DNA of 64,000 nt from Sphingomonas sp. CBMAI 2297 (GTDB lineage: Bacteria; Pseudomonadota; Alphaproteobacteria; Sphingomonadales; Sphingomonadaceae). Below are positions 59,471-64,000 of the stretch, piece after piece. Position 1 is the first letter of the stretch; every line of letters begins with the position of its first letter. The stretch is from positions 186,001 to 250,000 of the forward strand of contig NZ_JAPDIR010000002.1 in the NCBI RefSeq assembly GCF_029870595.1, in the 5' to 3' direction. The position numbers and the translations under genes are program-made. The notes under the pieces are model-generated. The model searched no databases. It was not told the origin of the DNA and saw only the letters and a list, made by a program, of their open reading frames with translations.

Positions 59471-59667
59471 TGGAGGTTGCCCGCGAGGATCGCCATGCCG
59501 GCGATGAAGGAGGCGATGCCGCCCCCGATCCCGGCGATCGACGCCATGTAAACCAGGCGGTTGTCTCGCGCCCAGGCCAGGACCATGCCGCCGGCAATCG
59601 CCAAGCCGGCGCCGATCGTCACCAGGGCGGCGGCGGCGAGCATGGCGAGGGCGACGGCGAGCGACAT
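59467..59667 (-). CDS. 66-residue two-helix membrane protein between M and L
   Basis: Two hydrophobic helices (VALAMLAAAALVTIGAGLAI and MASIAGIGGGIASFIAGMAI) separated by a short charged loop (WARDNRLV). P2 has no gene between M and L. The stop overlaps L (ATGA), so it is co-translated with capsid genes. It could be an accessory holin or antiholin, but that is speculation. Confidence 0.65.
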   Translation of the reverse strand: MSLAVALAMLAAAALVTIGAGLAIAGGMVLAWARDNRLVYMASIAGIGGGIASFIAGMAILAGNLQ

Positions 59668-59774
59668 GGGCGATCCTAGAAAATCGGGGGTGGGGATCGG
59701 GACTGCGATGGCCCTCAGCCCGAAGGCCCTCCCATCGCGCGCGATCCGCCCCCGAGCGCCGGGGGGCGAGCTGG

Positions 59775-60623
59775 TTAGGCGCTGGCGGGCGCCTGGGATT
59801 CGGGAGGCGGCAGGAGCTTGGTCAGCTTCTTGATGCGATCGGAGACGCCGACGCGCTGATTCAGCGATCGGGCACGACCCAGAGTTTCCAGCGCGAGCCG
59901 CGCAAGCGGGGTGTTCACGATCGCATCCCCGTCCGCGTTCAGCGCGCCGCGCATCTGCTCGACGCCGATCGCCTTCTTGAGCTTTGCCCGGATCTCGTCG
60001 TGCATATCGAGATCGGCGGTGAGCATGTCGAGGTGCGCCAGGATCTCGAATTCGAACGCAGTGTTTGCCTGCTGGATTTTCAGGGCACCGGAAGCGATCT
60101 CCTCCACGATGAGATCGGGCGCCGAACGCTCGTACCTGGCGGGCAGCGGGAGGGCATGTTCCAGAACATGCTCGGCCAGGACCATCGCGCCTGCGAAATC
60201 CTCGGTATCGATGCGCCAGATCATGATCGTGGGCAGCACGTCTTCCTCGGCCGCGACGCCGGCGGCAACCAGGCCATCGACCCAGGCGGCATAGTGCGGG
60301 AGCAGTTCGCGCTTGGTCTCGATCTTCTTCTCGATCGACTTGATGTCGCGCAGGCGGCGCAGGTCGGCCTGCAGGCGCAGATTCATCTGGGCCGCGGCGC
60401 GCTCCGCTTCGGTGCCGGTCTCCGCCACGGACGCGACCGCGACCTGCTCGACGGCGGAGGCCTCGGCTAGGGCGCGGTCGCGGTGCGCGCGCGCCAGGCT
60501 GGGCGCGGCGCTGGCGCTGGCGGGCGCCGTCGTATCGGTGGCGAGCCCGCTCGCCTCGGAAGGTGCGGCCGCCTGGGTGATAAGTGCCGAGAAGCTGTCC
60601 CGGTGCTTGCGAGCGAGGCTCAT
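59775..60623 (-). CDS. M: Terminase small subunit M
   Basis: 282 residues. LARKHRDSFSALITQAAA and SLARAHRDRALAEA are unusual repeated segments at the start. The gpM signature LRRLRDIKSIEKKIETKREL and LPTIMIWRIDTEDFAGAMVL follow. It provides the small subunit for packaging cos DNA. The 107 bases before the next gene are not coding and hold short GC dyads. Confidence 0.92.
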   Translation of the reverse strand: MSLARKHRDSFSALITQAAAPSEASGLATDTTAPASASAAPSLARAHRDRALAEASAVEQVAVASVAETGTEAERAAAQMNLRLQADLRRLRDIKSIEKKIETKRELLPHYAAWVDGLVAAGVAAEEDVLPTIMIWRIDTEDFAGAMVLAEHVLEHALPLPARYERSAPDLIVEEIASGALKIQQANTAFEFEILAHLDMLTADLDMHDEIRAKLKKAIGVEQMRGALNADGDAIVNTPLARLALETLGRARSLNQRVGVSDRIKKLTKLLPPPESQAPASA

Positions 60624-60673
60624 TGCGGTTCCTTTGGGCGAGCGGGCTACAGGGGGATGGGCGGCGCCGGCGA

Positions 60674-61723
60674 TCAGGCCGGCTTCTTGCCCATGACGAT
60701 GTTCTCGACGAACGCGCAGAGGCCGTAATCCTCGACCACGTAGCTCTCGTTGACGCTCTCGTAGTTCTCGATCTGATCGAGGGCCGGTTCATCCTTGAGC
60801 ATGCGGCGGCGGGTGCCCTCCTGCTCGTAGATCGACAGGTTATCGAGCCGCGTGATCAGCAGCTTGCCTGCCGGGAAGCCCGGCACGCGCACCGCCTGCA
60901 GGCCGCCGATCTTCTTGGTCGAGAGCAGCACGTCGCGCGCGAGCTGCTCGGTCGCCTTGTCGCCGGCTGCATTGACGATGTTGAAATATTTGTCGTGGAC
61001 CAGGTCACGCCCGCAGATCACCACCAGTTCGGTGTCGTCGCGGTTCCATTCGTCCATCAGCTCGACCGCGTCCATGACGAGCGCGTCGAGATTGACGTAA
61101 TCGACCTGGGTGCCGACGGTGCCTTCGCCGACATAGATGGCCTTGGTGGCATCGGGGGTGAGGCCACCATCGGCAAGGACGCGTGCCGCGGCGAAGGTGC
61201 GGATCTTGTGGAGCCAGCCCTTGTTCACGTCCTGGAGCAGCGGATTGGCGGCGCGATCGGTCTGGGCGGCCACCGAGGTGCCGTTCCAGCCGATCAGGAT
61301 GCGATCCAGGCCCTGGCGCTTCAGGATCGCGTTGCGCACGAGCTGCTGGAATTCGGGCTTGTGTGCCCAGGCATCCAGCGTCGCATATTTGATGGCCGTG
61401 TCGAAGTTCGTCTGCTCGCAGCGATAGCGGCCCATGTCCGAAGTGTCGGTCGCCGGGGTGGGCGTGCGGCGATTGCCCGCGGCGGTGTTGGTGCGGCCCG
61501 CGATCGGGCGGGTGACGCCGACGCCGACCTTGTCGCCTTCCTGCTCGACGACGGTGATGATGTTGATGCGCGAGAGGAAGTCGCTCTGCAGCTGCTGGAC
61601 CTCGACCATCTTCTGCTGGACCGCCGGGGCGACGGTGAAGCGATCGGTGGCGTTGGCGACGCCGCTGAGCAGCGCGATCTGCGAGCAATAGGCGAGGTAG
61701 AGGGTGCGGGTGGCGTTGCGCAT
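60674..61723 (-). CDS. N: Major capsid protein N
   Basis: 349 residues, the normal P2 gpN length. Signatures are INIITVVEQEGDKVGVGVTR, ILKRQGLDRILIGWNGTSVA, and DVNKGWLHKIR. HK97-type fold by family. ATG 61723 starts the usual first helix (TRTLYLAYCSQIALLSGV). Confidence 0.95.
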   Translation of the reverse strand: MRNATRTLYLAYCSQIALLSGVANATDRFTVAPAVQQKMVEVQQLQSDFLSRINIITVVEQEGDKVGVGVTRPIAGRTNTAAGNRRTPTPATDTSDMGRYRCEQTNFDTAIKYATLDAWAHKPEFQQLVRNAILKRQGLDRILIGWNGTSVAAQTDRAANPLLQDVNKGWLHKIRTFAAARVLADGGLTPDATKAIYVGEGTVGTQVDYVNLDALVMDAVELMDEWNRDDTELVVICGRDLVHDKYFNIVNAAGDKATEQLARDVLLSTKKIGGLQAVRVPGFPAGKLLITRLDNLSIYEQEGTRRRMLKDEPALDQIENYESVNESYVVEDYGLCAFVENIVMGKKPA

Positions 61724-61774
61724 CTTGGGCTCCTGGGCGGCGGATTGTGGTGAGTGGCGGGTGCTGGTGGCCGA

Positions 61775-62617
61775 TCAGCAGTCGGTCAGCAGCCCGCCGT
61801 TGCCGCCGGTGGCGGGCGCGCGGCTGAAGGTGGCCGGCTGCTCGGTCTTTTCGAGCTGGGACCTGAGCGCGGCGAAGTCGCGCTGCAGAGAGGCCAGCCC
61901 TTCGTTGGCCGGCTTCACTGCTTCCGCGATCTGCTTGCCGACCTGCTCGCCGAACGCGACCGAGAAGCCCGCCAGGTCGATATTGTCGTTGGCCGGCTTG
62001 CCGGTGCCCCCGTCCTGTTCGACCGGCGGCTTCGGCTTCTCGCCCTCGGGCTTGAACTGGGCGAAGAAGCTGGCGAGGCCGGACTTGATGGACTCGGCCA
62101 TCGTGGCGGCATCGGGCGCCTTGGCGTCGAATTCGATCTCGACCGCGTCGGCGCCGTGGCTGAACAGCGAGCCGGGCGCGCGGCTCGAAAACTTGAGGCG
62201 CTCGGTGCCGACGCTGGCCGGCTTGTCCGTGAAGGCCAGGCCGATCAGGCCGATCTTATCGGTGCCGGCGTAGCTGGGCGTCAGCTCGACCGAGGGGAAG
62301 GGCTTCTGATCCTTCTTGGCGAGCGTGACGAGCTGATCGTTGGCGTCGACCTGAGCATAGAGCGCGCGGCGCTTCTCCGCCTTTCCGGCGATCTCCAGCT
62401 CGACATCACGCGCCTCGACCGCGACTACGTCGCCATAGCCGTTGAAGGGCGGTTCGGGGCTGTAGCCCGAGATGTGCTCGATGTTGATGCGCGGCGTGTA
62501 AGTTTCGAGGTTGAAGGTCTCGACGCACTGGTTGACCATTTCCGGCGTGATCGTGCGGCCATCGCTAATCGTCTGGCCGGCGACGAAAACGCGGAACATC
62601 TTGCTCTTGGTGCCCAT
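61775..62617 (-). CDS. O: Capsid scaffolding protease O
   Basis: 280 residues of the GPO family, an internal scaffold and maturation protease. FRVFVAGQTISDGRTITPEM, INIEHISGYSPEPPF and KDQKPFPSVELTPSYAGTDK are the signatures. The C-terminal coiled part is the scaffold. It leads the O-N-M unit, with a late-activator palindrome about 100 bases upstream. Confidence 0.95.
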   Translation of the reverse strand: MGTKSKMFRVFVAGQTISDGRTITPEMVNQCVETFNLETYTPRINIEHISGYSPEPPFNGYGDVVAVEARDVELEIAGKAEKRRALYAQVDANDQLVTLAKKDQKPFPSVELTPSYAGTDKIGLIGLAFTDKPASVGTERLKFSSRAPGSLFSHGADAVEIEFDAKAPDAATMAESIKSGLASFFAQFKPEGEKPKPPVEQDGGTGKPANDNIDLAGFSVAFGEQVGKQIAEAVKPANEGLASLQRDFAALRSQLEKTEQPATFSRAPATGGNGGLLTDC

Positions 62618-62717
62618 GGCGGTGCGGTCCCTCGGATCGGTTTCGGTGCTGGCGGCATCGCCGCGTTGACCGGGCCGAAAGGGGACGAAGGGGCGCCGCT
62701 TCTCAAGCGAACGGACT

Positions 62718-62736
62718 TGTAGAGACAGTCTCTACA
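62718..62736. promoter_or_regulatory. Ogr-type late activator site, copy 3
   Basis: A perfect dyad, TGTAGAGA-CAG-TCTCTACA, between the divergent O and P genes, 101 and 49 bases from their starts. The flanks CTTG...CAGGA match copy 2. It probably serves the head/terminase promoters on both sides. No gene lies in 62618-62785. Confidence 0.82.
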
Positions 62737-62785
62737 GGATTGGCCGCACCATCGGCGGGGTGTGGGGTGGCTAGGTTCCGTGCCG

Positions 62786-64000
62786 ATGGCCAAGCCTCCG
62801 CCCGATATCGACGCGCATCTGCCGGCGAACACCTTCCCGATCCCGATCACGGCGGATCGGTGGGCGCGCAGCCTGTATTGGGCGGGATGGGGCATCACCC
62901 AGATTGCCGACGAGCTGGGCAATCTGGGCTATCGCAACGACGAGACGGGCAAGGCCTATGCCCGCTCCACCGTGGAGGCATGGAAGCAGCGCCAGGGGTG
63001 GGACAAGGCCCGCCCGATCGACCGCGTCGAGCATACCGCCGAGATGCGGATCAACCAGCTGATCCTGAAAACGAACAAGACGGGCGCCGACTTCAAGGAA
63101 ATCGACCTGCTGATGCGGCAGATCGTCGCCGCGGCACGCGTCCGGCGCTTCGAGGCGCCGGGCGGTCACGAAGGCGATCTGAACGAGAATGTCGGCAACC
63201 GGAACGCCGGCGAGCGGAAGAAGGCCAAGAAGAACCACTTCACCGCCGAGCAGGTCGAGCAGCTCGAGGCGATCTTCCTTGAGGAGTTGTTCGGCTATCA
63301 GGAGGGCTGGTGGGCCGCGAAGGACGAGCGGACCCGCATGATCCTGAAGTCGCGCCAGATCGGCGCGACCTGGTACTTCGCACGCGAAGCCCTGCTCGAT
63401 GCGTTGCGCGGCGGCGGCAACCAGATCTTCCTGTCCGCCTCGAAGAACCAGGCGCATATTTTCCGCAACTATATCGTCCAGTTCGCCCAGCGCGTCGGCG
63501 TGAAGCTGCAGGGCGACCCGATCGTGATCACCGCGGACACCATGCCCGAGGGCGAGCCGGCGGCCGAACTGATCTTCCTGGGCACCAATGCCCGCACCGC
63601 CCAGGGCTATCACGGCAATTTCTATTTCGACGAATTCTTCTGGACCTATGGCTTTGAGGAGCTGAACAAGGTCGCCAGCGCCATGGCGATGCACAAGCGC
63701 TGGCGCCGCACCTATTTCTCGACCCCGTCCAGCGTCGCGCACCAGGCGCATCCCTATTGGACGGGCGAGCGCCGCAACCGGCGGGTGAAGAAGGACCAGC
63801 GCGTCACGATCGACGTCAGCCACGAGCGGCTGCGGACGGGCGTGCGGTGCGAGGACAATATCTGGCGCCAGATCGTTACGATCGAAGACGCCGCGGCGCG
63901 CGGCTGCGACCTGTTCGACATCGAGGAGTTGCGCGTCGAGTATGCGCCCGACGAGTTCGCGAACCTGCTGATGTGCCAGTTCGTGGACGACAGCCTCTCG
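62786..64000 (+). CDS. P: Terminase large subunit P (partial)
   Basis: 405 codons open to the window edge. MAKPPPDIDAHLPANTFPIP leads to a helix-turn-helix (YWAGWGITQIADELG) as in P2 gpP. The ATPase domain has the adenine/Walker A segment KSRQIGATWYFAREAL near residue 190 and Walker B YFDEFFW near 282. It pumps DNA into the procapsid. The C-terminal nuclease domain and stop are beyond 64000; portal gene Q should follow. Confidence 0.93.
   Translation, partial: MAKPPPDIDAHLPANTFPIPITADRWARSLYWAGWGITQIADELGNLGYRNDETGKAYARSTVEAWKQRQGWDKARPIDRVEHTAEMRINQLILKTNKTGADFKEIDLLMRQIVAAARVRRFEAPGGHEGDLNENVGNRNAGERKKAKKNHFTAEQVEQLEAIFLEELFGYQEGWWAAKDERTRMILKSRQIGATWYFAREALLDALRGGGNQIFLSASKNQAHIFRNYIVQFAQRVGVKLQGDPIVITADTMPEGEPAAELIFLGTNARTAQGYHGNFYFDEFFWTYGFEELNKVASAMAMHKRWRRTYFSTPSSVAHQAHPYWTGERRNRRVKKDQRVTIDVSHERLRTGVRCEDNIWRQIVTIEDAAARGCDLFDIEELRVEYAPDEFANLLMCQFVDDSLS

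Larger units (their letters stand above)
32571..64000. mobile_element. P2-like prophage, left end to terminase
   Basis: A Myoviridae P2-type prophage: integrase next to the tRNA, a leftward early operon, CI/Cro switch, Ogr activator, and recognisable homologues of P2 D U T E FII FI W V H I J S R X L M N O P with lysis genes. The left boundary is within the tRNA anticodon region (core probably TTTCCTAAACC); the right end, portal gene Q and attR are outside. At least 31.4 kb is present. FI carries a frameshift, and two lower-GC accessory loci interrupt the late region. Confidence 0.95.

Overview
The window is high-GC DNA from an alphaproteobacterium, most likely Sphingomonas or a close relative. 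The support is gene content and order: TonB receptor, LytTR regulator, two Flp pilins, radA-lipocalin-cvpA, the kef-dgkA-DUF423 overlap cluster, a comF-grxC-DUF1178-tRNA-Arg(CCT) block, and sphingomonad-style extragenic palindromes. The genus is an inference from these features; no database was searched.

Positions 1-32539 are ordinary chromosome. In order they hold: tandem BlaI/MecI-like operators for a gene off the left edge; an FrnE-type thiol oxidoreductase; rarA with a YjbR-family partner; a YqjI-like His/Gly-rich PadR regulator with its own palindromic operator and a DUF2218 partner; a GT4 glycosyltransferase; radA; lipocalin; cvpA; an IscU-like scaffold; a Kef antiporter; dgkA; DUF423; a methyltransferase that seems to start at CTG; an M1 peptidase; a hybrid histidine kinase; a LytTR regulator facing a TonB receptor; aroK-aroB; an exported protein with xerD; accA; two flp pilins; mutT; an FAD monooxygenase; a methyltransferase; comF; grxC; and DUF1178.

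From about 32571 to the right edge lies a P2-like contractile-tail prophage inserted in the anticodon arm of tRNA-Arg(CCT). Only the 5' half of the tRNA is present, and the right end (portal, attR) is outside the window. A leftward early operon (40539 to 32636) runs from a Cro/YdaS-like gene through small proteins, a TraR-like zinc finger, an Ogr/Delta late activator, a primase-helicase, a GapR (DUF2312) homologue and an excisionase-like protein to the integrase. Nearly every gene overlaps the next by ATGA, GTGA, TTGA or TGATG. A rightward CI-like repressor faces it across paired CTACAA-N6-TTGTAG operators.

The late genes run leftwards: O N M (small membrane protein) L X holin lysin Rz/Rz1 R S, then J I H with a small protein, then V W FI FII E/E' T U D. 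The terminase gene P runs rightward off the edge. Three copies of a perfect palindrome, TGTAGAGA-N3-TCTCTACA, sit in front of the late units and are the likely Ogr-type activator sites. A TTTTTTG slippery site joins E to E' by a -1 frameshift. The tail sheath gene FI is broken by an apparent 2-bp loss in a GC run.

Three accessory ('moron') loci interrupt this plan: a lipoprotein beside the repressor; a lower-GC cassette at 41768-43499 with exact inverted termini and CTAG duplications, carrying a Vps62-domain protein with an aerolysin-like C-terminal part; and a lower-GC DUF6602/PD-(D/E)XK-like protein at 55026-55964, inserted against the grain of the tail genes next to a late-activator palindrome. 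The last two are the best candidates for undescribed toxin or defence functions.
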